From positions 1 through 40,223 of the forward strand of contig CAJQHK010000007.1 in NCBI GenBank assembly GCA_905478165.1: a stretch of DNA of 40,223 bases, given 5' to 3'. Position 1 is the first letter of the stretch; each line of letters opens with the position of its first letter. Positions 25,240-34,467 of this stretch are shown here, in pieces. Below the pieces are notes generated by a model. It was not told the origin of the DNA. It was given only the letters and a program-made list of their open reading frames with translations, and did no database searches. The DNA comes from an uncultured Rickettsiales bacterium. GTDB lineage: Bacteria > Pseudomonadota > Alphaproteobacteria > Rickettsiales > UBA1997. A program made the position numbers and the translations under genes.

Positions 25240-26646
25240 ATGAAATATATCAGTACAAGAGGAAGGGCAGCAAATTTAAATTTTGAAGATGTTGTTTTGC
25301 AAGGGTTAGCTGAAGATGGAGGGCTTTACATTCCAGAAGATTTACCAAAATTTTCTAAAGAAGAAATATCAGAGATGAAAAAGCTAAATTATCAGGATTT
25401 AACTTTTAAGATTGTGAAGCCATTTGTTGCTGGTGAAATTTCTGACTCAGATTTAACAAAAATTATCAAAAAATCCTATTTAAAATTTTCTAATAAAGCA
25501 ATTGCGCCAATTAAGCAGCTTTCACATAATCAGTTTTTACTAGAACTTTTTCATGGACCTACTTTGGCTTTTAAAGATTTTGCTCTACAATTTTTGGGTA
25601 ATATTTTTGATTTTATTTTAGAAAAAAGGAAGGAGAGAGTTGTCATTGTTGGAGCAACTTCTGGCGATACCGGATCCGCAGCAATTATGGGTTGCAAAGA
25701 TTGTGATAATGTAGATATTTTTATTTTACACCCTTATAAAAAAGTCTCTGAAGTTCAAAGAAGACAAATGACAAGTGTTATAAGTGACAATGTTCATAAC
25801 ATTTCTTTGAAAGGTAATTTTGATGATTGTCAGGAATATGTTAAGGAGATGTTTTCTGACCAATCATTTTTAGGTGGTGCAAGAATGGCTGCGGTAAATT
25901 CTATCAATTGGGTTAGAATTATGGCTCAAATTGTTTATTATTTTTATTCTGCTGTTCGATTAGATGTTTCTAAAAAAAATCCAATCTCATTTTCCGTTCC
26001 AACTGGGAATTTTGGTGATATCTATGCTGGATATTTAGCTAAAAGAATGGGACTTCCAATTAACAAATTAATTGTAGCTACTAATAAAAATGATATTTTA
26101 ACTAGATTCTTTCAGGGTAATGATTATTCTCGCAAGGAATTGATAGAAACATTATCTCCTAGTATGAATATCCAAGTCTCTAGTAATTTTGAAAGAATGT
26201 TATTTGATTATCATAAAAAATTTGATAAGGAAAATGAGGTTTTTAATAAAATGTCAGAATTTAAAAAGACGGGTAAGTTAAAAGTTTCTGATGAAATTTT
26301 TTCTGACATTAGAAATGATTTTATTTCTTATTCAATTGACGATAAAGAGACTTGCAAAATTATCAATCGAACCTATCAAGAAAATGAAGAAATTCTTGAT
26401 CCCCATACCGCAACCGGCATTGGTGCTGCTGATTTATATCAAAAATCTAGGGATTATCAAGGTGAATATGTCGTAATTTTAGCAACGGCACATCCTTCAA
26501 AATTCCCCGATGCTATTGTGAAGTCAGAAGTTCCTGAGGCAAAATTACCGTTATTTTTATCTGACTTGATGAATAAGGAAGAAAAAATGAGTATTATTGA
26601 GAAGGATTTGGACATGGTTAAGAATTTTATTTCAAATAAAATATAA
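25240..26646 (+). CDS. thrC: Threonine synthase
   Basis: A 468-residue PLP enzyme converting O-phosphohomoserine to threonine, of the longer proteobacterial/yeast type. It starts MKYISTRGRAANLNFEDVV, has LAEDGGLYIPEDLPKF, the PLP-lysine in HGPTLAFKDFALQFLGN, the Gly-rich phosphate loop VGATSGDTGSAAIMGCK, FSVPTGNFGDIYAGYLAKRMGLP and DPHTATGIGAADLYQ. No thrA or thrB nearby. Keeping threonine synthesis is unusual for an intracellular Rickettsiales and argues for a less dependent lifestyle or a deep-branching lineage. Confidence 0.95.
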   Translation: MKYISTRGRAANLNFEDVVLQGLAEDGGLYIPEDLPKFSKEEISEMKKLNYQDLTFKIVKPFVAGEISDSDLTKIIKKSYLKFSNKAIAPIKQLSHNQFLLELFHGPTLAFKDFALQFLGNIFDFILEKRKERVVIVGATSGDTGSAAIMGCKDCDNVDIFILHPYKKVSEVQRRQMTSVISDNVHNISLKGNFDDCQEYVKEMFSDQSFLGGARMAAVNSINWVRIMAQIVYYFYSAVRLDVSKKNPISFSVPTGNFGDIYAGYLAKRMGLPINKLIVATNKNDILTRFFQGNDYSRKELIETLSPSMNIQVSSNFERMLFDYHKKFDKENEVFNKMSEFKKTGKLKVSDEIFSDIRNDFISYSIDDKETCKIINRTYQENEEILDPHTATGIGAADLYQKSRDYQGEYVVILATAHPSKFPDAIVKSEVPEAKLPLFLSDLMNKEEKMSIIEKDLDMVKNFISNKI

Positions 26647-26998
26647 CATTATGCCAAAAGGAGAATTTAGAGAGGGTACAATTTATACTACAGGAAAAAA
26701 TTGTATGGGATATAGTGGAAGATAATAGATTGAGCAAAATTAACTTCAAAACATCTGATGGAAGTAAACATGGAACATATTATGGAGAATGGGTAGATTC
26801 AAATCATCTAGATCTTCAGAACTCACTATAATAACTGAAGTTTCTTAGGAAACTATTCTAACGCTTCCAAAGATGATATCTTAGGGGTTAGTCAAGAATC
26901 TAGAGACCTTAGTCAACAACCTTTTATTCTGAAATTTCTTTGTTTTGAAGGTAAATCTTCAAAGAACATTGCTAGCTTGTAACTTATAAAAATTGATA
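26647..26998. other. Spacer with short coding-like debris after thrC
   Basis: A 24-codon frame from ATG 26651 (MPKGEFREGTIYTTGKNCMG..) stops at 26725. A second, longer frame shifted by one base continues with DNRLSKINFKTSDGSKHGTY and ends at a TAA near 26831. Together they may be the wreck of one small gene, but neither is convincing. The remainder shows nothing recognisable. Confidence 0.35.
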
Positions 26999-28717
26999 AT
27001 GAACTTAGACTTAAAAAAACAAAAAAATAACCTTCTTTTTATCCCTCTCGGTGGTTCTGGAGAAATTGGTATGAATGTAAATCTTTATCATCTTGATGGT
27101 AAATTTATTATGATTGATCTTGGACTTGGTTTTGCCCACAATATTCCTGGCGTCAATATGATTGCACCGGATCTTACTTTTATCAAAAAACATAGAAAAG
27201 ATCTGTTGGGAATTGTAATCACTCATATTCACGAAGATCATATTGGTTCTGTGCAGCATTTGTGGCAGGAATTAAGGGTTCCAGTTTATTGTACGAATCT
27301 TGCTAAAAATTTTCTTGAAGCAAAATTAGAGGAATATTCTTTTAAAAAGCAGGTTAAAATCAATGTTATTGACGGTTCAAAAAAATTAAAATTAGGATCT
27401 TTTGAGATGGAATTTATTGGCCTGACTCATTCGGTACCAGAAATGAATGCAATTTGCGTAAGAACTAAATTTGGTAATATTTTACATACTGGAGATTGGA
27501 AATTTGATCCCGATCCTGTTGTTGGAAATATTTCAGAGAAGGAGAAGATTGCTAAAATTGCTGATGAAGAGGGTTTTTTAGCCATAGTTTCTGATTCTAC
27601 AAATATTTTAAATAAGGGTAGATCAGGTTCCGAAGGGCAGTTATTAGAAAATCTTGAGAGAATTATTTTGGAATCTAAAGGGATGGTTGGTGTTACAACT
27701 TTTGCTTCTAATATTGCCAGAATATCAACAATTGCTAAGGCGGCAATTAAGTCTGGTCGTAAAGTTGTTCTAGCAGGTTTTTCTATTAGAAGATTGTATG
27801 AGGTTGGTAAAAAATCTGGTTATTTACAGGATTTGCAGCAATGCGTAATTTCTGAAAATGAAATAAGATCTTACGATAGGAACAAAATTTTAGTATTATG
27901 TACTGGTTGTCAGGGTGAAATTAACGCATCAACCATGAAAATTGCCACCAATAATCATCGTGTGATTAAGTTTAAGTCTGGCGATTCAATGATTTTTTCT
28001 TCTAAGATTATTCCTGGTAATGAAAAGCAGATTTTTAATATTTTTAACCTTTTTGCTAGAAGAAAGATAGAGGTAATCACTGAAAAAACTGAAATGATTC
28101 ATGTTTCTGGACATCCAAATCGTGATGAAGTTGCGGAAATGTATAAGATAGCTAAACCGAAATTTTCTATTCCAGTTCATGGTGAATATTATCATATTTT
28201 AGAGCATAGAAGGCTTGCTAAGGAAGAGTGGGGTTGCGAACACGCCAATCTAACTGAAAATGGCTGTGTTATTAAGATTAATGAGAATAGTTGTGAGAAA
28301 ATTGCAAATGTAGAAACTGGTTATTTAGCGGTTGATGGTAAGAACTTAATTCCAACTGATGGCAAAATAATCTCTCAGAGAAAAATATTACAAGATTCAG
28401 GAGCGGTTTTTGTTATAGTTTTGCTCTCAACAAGCGGTGAGATTCTTGATATTGATTTAAAATCCGTTGGCTCTTATGATTTTGAAAATGATCCATATTG
28501 TTTAAATGATATTGAGGATGATATTGGTAATGCAGTTAAAAGCTCTAGCTCTGAGATTAGAAAAGCTAAAAAATCTCTTTTTAAAAAGGAAGGTGATCTG
28601 AGTAAAATATCAAAATCAATTGCTAAGGGGGTTAAATCAAAATTAATGAAAAACATGATGGATTTAACTGGCAAAAAACCAGCAATAGAGGTTTCGATAA
28701 TGTTCAATAAATCTTAA
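26999..28717 (+). CDS. rnj: Ribonuclease J
   Basis: A 572-residue metallo-beta-lactamase/beta-CASP RNase with 5'-3' exo- and endonuclease activity, the main RNA turnover enzyme in many alphaproteobacteria. It has FIPLGGSGEIGMNVNLY, the zinc motif THIHEDHIGS (HxHxDH, about 73-79), GLTHSVPEMNAI, LHTGDWKFDPDP, VVSDSTN-like AIVSDSTNILNKGRSGSE, beta-CASP region with CTGCQGEINAS and HVSGHPNRDE, and FSIPVHGEYYHILEH. I chose ATG 26999 over TTG 26993. It ends with a C-terminal domain (GKKPAIEVSIMFNKS). Confidence 0.95.
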   Translation: MNLDLKKQKNNLLFIPLGGSGEIGMNVNLYHLDGKFIMIDLGLGFAHNIPGVNMIAPDLTFIKKHRKDLLGIVITHIHEDHIGSVQHLWQELRVPVYCTNLAKNFLEAKLEEYSFKKQVKINVIDGSKKLKLGSFEMEFIGLTHSVPEMNAICVRTKFGNILHTGDWKFDPDPVVGNISEKEKIAKIADEEGFLAIVSDSTNILNKGRSGSEGQLLENLERIILESKGMVGVTTFASNIARISTIAKAAIKSGRKVVLAGFSIRRLYEVGKKSGYLQDLQQCVISENEIRSYDRNKILVLCTGCQGEINASTMKIATNNHRVIKFKSGDSMIFSSKIIPGNEKQIFNIFNLFARRKIEVITEKTEMIHVSGHPNRDEVAEMYKIAKPKFSIPVHGEYYHILEHRRLAKEEWGCEHANLTENGCVIKINENSCEKIANVETGYLAVDGKNLIPTDGKIISQRKILQDSGAVFVIVLLSTSGEILDIDLKSVGSYDFENDPYCLNDIEDDIGNAVKSSSSEIRKAKKSLFKKEGDLSKISKSIAKGVKSKLMKNMMDLTGKKPAIEVSIMFNKS

Positions 28718-28830
28718 TAAAATACTTCAAAAAAAACTGCTTTAAAGATATGGGTTACTATGAGCCCAAGATCTTTTTTGCCTAAGTCTAGGAAATGCAA
28801 TAAAAATGTTGATCTTTTTATAAGAGTAAA

Positions 28831-29802
28831 GTGAAAAATTTTGTAATATTATTATTTTTATCATCTTGCTTGGGATTCAATTTTGATCAAGCGCAGAAAT
28901 TGAATTCCTTGCCGGAATTTTATACCTCTCCAAAGCAGAATAATCTATCAATTCTTTATGGCGTTGGTTCTGGGTATAGCCTTAACTCGGCTACAAAGTC
29001 TGCTCTTAGTAGTGCCTCTTCAAAACTGATGACCAATATTTCTTCTGAATCTAGAATGCTGGCAAAGTCTTATAATGAGAATGTTAGTGAGCAATATCGA
29101 GAACAAATCAGTGAAAAATTAGAAAAAATTACCTTTAATAATTATCAAATTTCTAATTCAGCAAATTTTAAGGATAAGATTTATGTTGAGGTGGCTATTA
29201 GTAGGAGTAATTTTATCAAGCAAAATTCTAATAAATTAAATAATCTTAATCAAAGGTTTGAAAATCTATCAAAACATTTAGAGGAAAAAAATATTATTGA
29301 TCAATATAGGAATCTAGGTAAAATACAAAGCAAAATTAATGACGCTAAAATTTTAAATATTATTTTAGATTCAATAAAGTACAAGGGTGTAGATTATCAG
29401 GAAAATTATAAAAATTACAATTCATATCAAAATTCTTTTGATGATTTAATTGAAAAAATAATTTTTAAGATTGACCCAAAAGCCGACAAAGATATCTCCA
29501 GAATTATTAAAAAAGGATTTTCAGAACAGAAGATTAAATTAACCACTAGAAATCATAAATCAAAAAATCTTATCATCTTAAAAATAGAAAAGGAGGAAAT
29601 TTCTGACAAAATTTATGGCAGTTTTATTGTTAAACTAAGAGTGAACTTTTCTCTAATTAATCAGGGTAAAATTTTAGCAAGTAATATGATTGAATCTAGC
29701 GGCTCCTCATTGATTAGCAAGAAGGAAGCAAAAAATTCTGCTATTTTAGAGATTTACAAAAAAATTAAAGCAGAATCTGTAGAAAAGATCATTGGTTTAT
29801 AA
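28831..29802 (+). CDS. LPP20-like lipoprotein, large variant
   Basis: A 323-residue lipoprotein with a GTG start and a very short signal peptide: MKNFVILLFLSSC (lipobox LSSC, Cys at 13). The N-terminal half has LPEFYTSPKQ, LYGVGSGYSLNSATKSALSSA and YVEVAISRSNF, the LPP20-type layout also seen at 6636-7226. The C-terminal half (about 160-323) adds a second domain ending SSLISKKEAKNSAILEIYKKI that looks like another copy of the same fold. It is outer-membrane-bound by inference. No clear operon partner: 113 bp from RNase J and 160 bp from the next gene. Confidence 0.7.
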   Translation: MKNFVILLFLSSCLGFNFDQAQKLNSLPEFYTSPKQNNLSILYGVGSGYSLNSATKSALSSASSKLMTNISSESRMLAKSYNENVSEQYREQISEKLEKITFNNYQISNSANFKDKIYVEVAISRSNFIKQNSNKLNNLNQRFENLSKHLEEKNIIDQYRNLGKIQSKINDAKILNIILDSIKYKGVDYQENYKNYNSYQNSFDDLIEKIIFKIDPKADKDISRIIKKGFSEQKIKLTTRNHKSKNLIILKIEKEEISDKIYGSFIVKLRVNFSLINQGKILASNMIESSGSSLISKKEAKNSAILEIYKKIKAESVEKIIGL

Positions 29803-29868
29803 AAAATTAGTTAAAAAAGATGGAAATTGCTGTTGGTAAAATAGAAAATGATTTTATTGACACATACT

Positions 29869-29902
29869 CATGAAAATATTATGATAAATATCATGTTTTT
29901 TT
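29869..29902 (+). terminator. Possible rho-independent terminator
   Basis: CATGA at 29869-29873 pairs with TCATG at 29891-29895, with an inner TATT/AATA pairing after a three-base bulge, followed by a run of seven T. AT-rich and weak, but placed about 65 bp after the lipoprotein stop. Confidence 0.35.
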
Positions 29903-29962
29903 GCTATGAAAAAAAATTTTAAAATGGTAGAAAAATATTAATAAAAATAGAAACACATTATA

Positions 29963-30541
29963 ATGCCTAGTAATATTGATAAGCCTGATAATTACATAAA
30001 GTTGAGCAAAGACGAGTTTGATATCGAGTTATTGGGCATAAATAATGTAAAATTTTTAAGCAACAAAAGACGTGAATTTCTTTCTCATATGAAGTTTAGT
30101 AGTAAGGTAATTAAGATGGATTTTTCAGATGAAATTGTAGAGGAATCGGTCTGGATATTGCAGCCTGATTATCTTTATTTAATTGACGAGAGAATAAGGA
30201 AGTTAGCTTTGTATAATGATATTGAGGATGTGAGTTGTGCGATTTTAGATCGTTCTAGGGGTGGGTTTGGTGATGTTACTAACACTTCTCTTTTAGAGAT
30301 AGAAAGAGAGGTGTGTAATGACAGATTAGAGATTTCTTTAGGAGGCGGGTCGCAATCTGTGAATATTAGTTTTGCAAGGGAGGTAAATGATGGGCAGAAA
30401 ATATACCCAATACGGCTACCCTTAACTTTTTATATTGAAGATGGAATTAAAGAGTTGCAAAAAGAGATGCGTGGCAGTAAAGAAAGTGACATACCTTCTT
30501 TGCCCTCAGTCAGGAGTTCTTCAGCAATAGTTAGTTTGTAA
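29963..30541 (+). CDS. Protein of unknown function, 192 aa, coupled to gshA
   Basis: I do not recognise it. No signal peptide or membrane segment. It opens with a charged stretch (NIDKPDNYIKLSKDEFDIEL), has helical middle parts with VWILQPDYLYLIDERIRKLAL, a Gly-rich loop (LDRSRGGFGDVTNTSLL) and LEISLGGGSQSVNISFAREV. A probably disordered Ser-rich tail ends SLPSVRSSSAIVSL. The stop TAA is immediately followed by the gshA ATG with no gap, so the two are very likely cotranslated. GC content is slightly higher than neighbours in places. Confidence 0.7.
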   Translation: MPSNIDKPDNYIKLSKDEFDIELLGINNVKFLSNKRREFLSHMKFSSKVIKMDFSDEIVEESVWILQPDYLYLIDERIRKLALYNDIEDVSCAILDRSRGGFGDVTNTSLLEIEREVCNDRLEISLGGGSQSVNISFAREVNDGQKIYPIRLPLTFYIEDGIKELQKEMRGSKESDIPSLPSVRSSSAIVSL

Positions 30542-31771
30542 ATGATTAATATATATCAAATATTATTAGAAAGGATATCGGGAAAAAAAGACCCAATATC
30601 TGATTGGTTTGCTGATAAATTATTAAATGTTAATTTACATTTTTATAACTCAGTAGATCTTCGTCATTTTGGGCACAAGATTGCTCCTGTTGATGTCAAT
30701 TGCTTTCCTGCAGGTTTTAATCATTTAAGTTCCAAGTCAAAAAAAAATGCCAACCTAAAAGCTAAAAATTATTTAAATAATAATTTTCCAGGAATTAAGA
30801 GAATTTTGATTATTGCCGAATCTCACACAAAAAATCTTAAATATCTTGAGAATGTCCTGTCACTAAAAAATATTATTTTAGATGCAGGTTACGAGGTTGA
30901 AATTGCCAACCTTAATAGCGAAATCACTGATATTTTAGAAATTGATTTAGAAAATAACAAAAAAATTACAATTAATAAAATTATCAGAAAACATGATCGA
31001 ATTTTAACTTCAAAAGGTTTTGAGCCAGATTTAATTATTTCTAATAATGATTTTACTGATGGAATTGCTAAAATTTTACAAAATATTGAGCAAAAAATTA
31101 TTCCCGACCCTTTTTTTGGATGGTTTCAAAGGTTAAAATCAGAGCATTTTAGATGTTATAATGAGTTAGTAACTGAATTTTCTAATTTAATTGAGATCGA
31201 TCCTTGGCTAATTTCTGCTAAATTTGACATGGCACAGAATCTTGATTTTAAACAACAAGTTGGTATTGACAATTTGGCTATTAAAACTGGCAATCTTTTA
31301 AAAGATTTGCAAGAAAAATACAAACAATATGAGATAAAATCGAATCCTTATTGTTTTATTAAGGCTGATAATGGAACCTATGGTATGGCAATTATGAATG
31401 TATCTTCTGCTGATGAGTTAGTTTCATTAAATAAAAAAAATCGTAACAAGATGAATATGCTTAAAAATAATGTACAAAATCATCAAGTTATTATTCAAGA
31501 AGGTGTGCCAACAATTGATAAAATAAGGGGGTTTAATGCTGAGCCAATGATTTATATGGTTGGCGGCGAAGTCGTTGGTAATTTATTTCGCTACAATGAG
31601 GCCAGAGATGAGAAGAGTAATCTTAATTCTGGTACGATGCAATTTAGCGATCTAAATATTTTAAATTCTGACGATACTGATCTTGGTGGTAAAAAGGAAG
31701 ATTTGACCAAGATATATGAGGTAATTTCTAAAATTTCTGCAATTGCCTCAGGAATGGAGAGATATTTTTAA
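30542..31771 (+). CDS. gshA: Glutamate-cysteine ligase (proteobacterial short type)
   Basis: A 409-residue enzyme for the first step of glutathione synthesis, of the type first named from Acidithiobacillus rather than the E. coli type. It shows YNSVDLRHFGHKIAPVDVNCFPAGFNHLS near the N-terminus, IIPDPFFGWFQRLKSEHFRCY, ANIM-like CFIKADNGTYGMAIMNVSSADEL, QEGVPTIDKIRGFNAEPMIYM and GNLFRYNEARDEKSNLNSGT. gshB is not beside it. It abuts an unknown 192-aa gene and is convergent with trpE (14 bp apart). Confidence 0.9.
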   Translation: MINIYQILLERISGKKDPISDWFADKLLNVNLHFYNSVDLRHFGHKIAPVDVNCFPAGFNHLSSKSKKNANLKAKNYLNNNFPGIKRILIIAESHTKNLKYLENVLSLKNIILDAGYEVEIANLNSEITDILEIDLENNKKITINKIIRKHDRILTSKGFEPDLIISNNDFTDGIAKILQNIEQKIIPDPFFGWFQRLKSEHFRCYNELVTEFSNLIEIDPWLISAKFDMAQNLDFKQQVGIDNLAIKTGNLLKDLQEKYKQYEIKSNPYCFIKADNGTYGMAIMNVSSADELVSLNKKNRNKMNMLKNNVQNHQVIIQEGVPTIDKIRGFNAEPMIYMVGGEVVGNLFRYNEARDEKSNLNSGTMQFSDLNILNSDDTDLGGKKEDLTKIYEVISKISAIASGMERYF

Positions 31772-31785
31772 ATTATCAAATAAAA

Positions 31786-33270
31786 TCAGAGAATATTATC
31801 ATTGATTTTTATTGATTTCATTAATGCAGCAGCCTTATTTAGGCATTCTTGATATTCTGATTCTGGCACTGAATCATAAACAATTCCAGCGCCAGCCTGA
31901 AGATAGATTGTATTATTTTTAATAAGTGAGGTTCGAAGGCAGATGCAATGCTCCATATCTCCATTTGCTGAAAAATAGCCAACCGAACCAGCATAGAATC
32001 CTCTTTTTTCTTCCTCAATTTCTTCAATAATTTGCATGGCACGAATTTTTGGTGCACCACTAACGGTGCCAGCAGGAAAAGAGCTAGTCAAAACATCTAA
32101 ACCATCCTTATTATCTAAAATTTCTCCCTCAACATTTGAGCTAATATGCATGACATGGGAATAATATTCAATAATCATTTTTTCAGTAACTTTGACGCTT
32201 TGCTTTTTACAGACTCTAGCAACATCATTACGCCCCAAGTCAATTAACATTAAATGTTCAGCAATTTCTTTTTTATCAGAGAGTAAATCTTTGGCATTTT
32301 TCTTATCTTCAAACTCATCCCTTCCTCTTTTTCTGGTGCCTGCAAGAGGGCGAATAGTAACTTTACCATTTTTAAGAGAGCTTAAGATTTCAGGGCTTGA
32401 ACCGATGATATTAAAATCATCAAAATTAACAAAAAACATGAAGGGAGAAGGGTTAATAGAGCGAAGTGATCGGTAAAAATCAAAAGAATTTTCTTGATTA
32501 AATTTTGCTGAAAATCTTTGAGAAATAAGGATTTGCAAAGCATCTCCAGAGGTAATGTAATCCTTGGCCTTTTGAACCATATTTTTATATTTTTCTTCTG
32601 ATAAATGATTCTTAAATTCTATTTTTTTATCTCCTAAATTAACTTCAGAGCCAGAAAATGATGAATTAATAATGTCAGTGACTTCTTTAATGTTACTTTG
32701 AGCATGTTTGTATGAATCTTCTGGATTTTGGTTCTCTTGAGGAAAAATTGGTGCAGTAATGTAAATTACATCAAATAAACTATCGAAAATAACTAAAATT
32801 TGCGGCCTAATAAAAATAGAATCTGGAATATTAATTTCGTCATCCTGTCTATGGTCGCCAATATTTTCCATCAATTTGACCATGTCATAAGACATGTAAC
32901 CAAAAAGACCGGACTCTACAGGTAAATCAGATTTTATGTCGTTAATTTTACAGGAATTTATTAGTTTCCGTAGATTTTCTAGGGGGTTTTCAGTGATTTT
33001 GATAAAATTTTCCGAGTTTTCTTCAAAATTTTCATTAAAATAGGCAATTTTATCCTTAATTTTCCACATTAAGTCTGGCTTGAGACCTATTATTGAAAAT
33101 CTAGCTCTATTTTTACCTTTTTCTACCGACTCATAGAGAAAATTATTTTTTGGAAAATATTTCTTTAATTTTAAAAAAGTTAAAACGGGCGTAGTTAAAT
33201 CTGATGAGATTTTAACCTTTAAAATTACTGATTTTTTCTGTTCTAATTTTTTGATTATGTTAATTTTCAT
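31786..33270 (-). CDS. trpE: Anthranilate synthase component I
   Basis: A 494-residue chorismate-utilising enzyme. The N-terminal domain has YPKNNFLYESVE-like FPKNNFLYESVEKGKNRARFSIIG, with the LLES-type tryptophan site near FLYESVE. The catalytic core carries ALQILISQRFSA, INPSPFMFFVNF, GSSPEILSSL, RPLAGTRKRG, LIDLGRNDVARV, VMHISSNVEGE, FPAGTVSGAPKIRAM and LQAGAGIVYDS, all typical of TrpE. trpG and other trp genes are not adjacent. The region just before its ATG is a relic of the palindromic element, which could affect its expression. PabB is the alternative; N-terminal features and length favour TrpE. Confidence 0.9.
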   Translation of the reverse strand: MKINIIKKLEQKKSVILKVKISSDLTTPVLTFLKLKKYFPKNNFLYESVEKGKNRARFSIIGLKPDLMWKIKDKIAYFNENFEENSENFIKITENPLENLRKLINSCKINDIKSDLPVESGLFGYMSYDMVKLMENIGDHRQDDEINIPDSIFIRPQILVIFDSLFDVIYITAPIFPQENQNPEDSYKHAQSNIKEVTDIINSSFSGSEVNLGDKKIEFKNHLSEEKYKNMVQKAKDYITSGDALQILISQRFSAKFNQENSFDFYRSLRSINPSPFMFFVNFDDFNIIGSSPEILSSLKNGKVTIRPLAGTRKRGRDEFEDKKNAKDLLSDKKEIAEHLMLIDLGRNDVARVCKKQSVKVTEKMIIEYYSHVMHISSNVEGEILDNKDGLDVLTSSFPAGTVSGAPKIRAMQIIEEIEEEKRGFYAGSVGYFSANGDMEHCICLRTSLIKNNTIYLQAGAGIVYDSVPESEYQECLNKAAALMKSIKINDNIL

Positions 33271-33378
33271 CTTTAAGGTGGTTTTTTAAAATATTCTATT
33301 CATAAACTATTAAAAAATAATGATTTTTGATGATTTAGGAGAAAAAAACATCTGTTTTAATCAGCATATTTTAAGGGC
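33262..33378. repeat. Palindromic element, eroded copy upstream of trpE
   Basis: Matches in order: CTTTAA-GGTGGTTTTTT, then ATTCTATTCATAAACTATTAAAAAA, TTTTTGATGATTTA, a shortened right arm (AAAAACATCTGTTTTAA) and ATTTTAAGG. The central GC-rich hairpin has been lost. The left end lies across the trpE start codon (33268-33270). Confidence 0.55.
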
Positions 33379-34467
33379 AAAAATTAACATTAGTCTAGCC
33401 ATAATGTTTTATCGCTAAGAGCTGCCCTCATATTTATTTTATTAAATAATTTTGTATTTAAAGCTTTATATCTTATAAAACATCAATCTCTTTATTTAAT
33501 TTTCCTGCTATTAATATTGTGATTTTAAATAATATTATTGATAATTTTTTAAAATAATAAAGTGTTTTTTAGTAAAACACAAATTCTTATAAATAATTCA
33601 TTTTTTAATAATAATTGATTCAGATATTTTTCATTATCTACGATTTCTTGCAACTCCTTTTTTTATATTCGTAAAAAAATACATCCACAATATATCTGCC
33701 ATAGAGATCGATTTTTATGATATTTATTAAAGATGTCTATTAAAAGATTGTCGTAAATATTTGTTATTATTTTATTATTCGTCGCTGTTTAGGGGGTTTT
33801 CTTCGGTATGGGAAATTTTAAATAAAGTGAGATATTTTGAGGGTAACAGCCATCTTTTCCACTTTACAAACTTTGTGAACACATTAAGAATATTGCCTTA
33901 TTGGATAAGATCTATTTTGTAATGCTGGTGGAGAATCTAATATATGACTGGTTCAAAGGTAGAGTGGTATATCAAAATTCTAACGAAATGGATGATGTAA
34001 ATTTTCATTGAAATGAAGACGCTAGTCGTAGTAATGCCGAAGAGAGTGTAGTTAGTTTGTTAGAAGGCTCCGCATACAAAATAGGTAGCCCATTTTCTTG
34101 CTCAAGAGCCTCCTCTTTTGTAAGTCTATTAACTGACTTGATCTATTCTCCTATTTTGGTAAATTCGTCATTAGCTAGCCAATTGGGTCCATCACTCCCC
34201 TCTATATCGGAAATTTTTGATTGTAGCAAAATATATTCTGGAACTATTATAAGTTAGTTTTCTTAGTAAGTTTAATTTTTTAAGGAGTCTAGTGCTGTTA
34301 AGGTTTGACAACAAGGAGGGGGTTGGATCTAGTACCATACGACCTCCCACTTGAAAATAGATAAAAGATAGTTATAATATTTATATATTTCATGAGGTTT
34401 TTTTTAGCTATCTTAACAAAAAAGATAAAGTTATGATAATGTTATTGAAAAGTTTAAATTAAAGATA
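33379..34467. other. Gene-poor 1.1-kb region between trpE and coaD
   Basis: No intact gene. The first 450 bp are extremely AT-rich with stops in every frame. From about 33840 base composition rises and coding-like frames appear (see the next entry). No RNA gene recognised; a short GGAGGGGGTTGGATC stretch near 34313 has no clear role. Confidence 0.5.
33847..34257 (+). pseudogene. Possible decayed gene, unknown
   Basis: One plus-strand frame runs 136 codons with a single internal TGA (about 34009-34011). It reads ALLDKIYFVMLVENLIYDWF, then after the stop SRSNAEESVVSLLEGSAYK and an end at TAA/TAG 34257. The opposite strand over 34020-34250 also reads in a protein-like way (SVNRLTKEEALEQENGLPIL) with one stop, so which strand was coding is unresolved. 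Treat as remnant DNA of unknown origin. Confidence 0.25.

Noticed and set aside
34057-34257. 66-codon plus-strand frame with TTG start as an independent gene
   Set aside because: It is only the part after an internal stop of a longer broken frame, the antisense also looks protein-like, and no start signal precedes it. Kept only as possible pseudogene.
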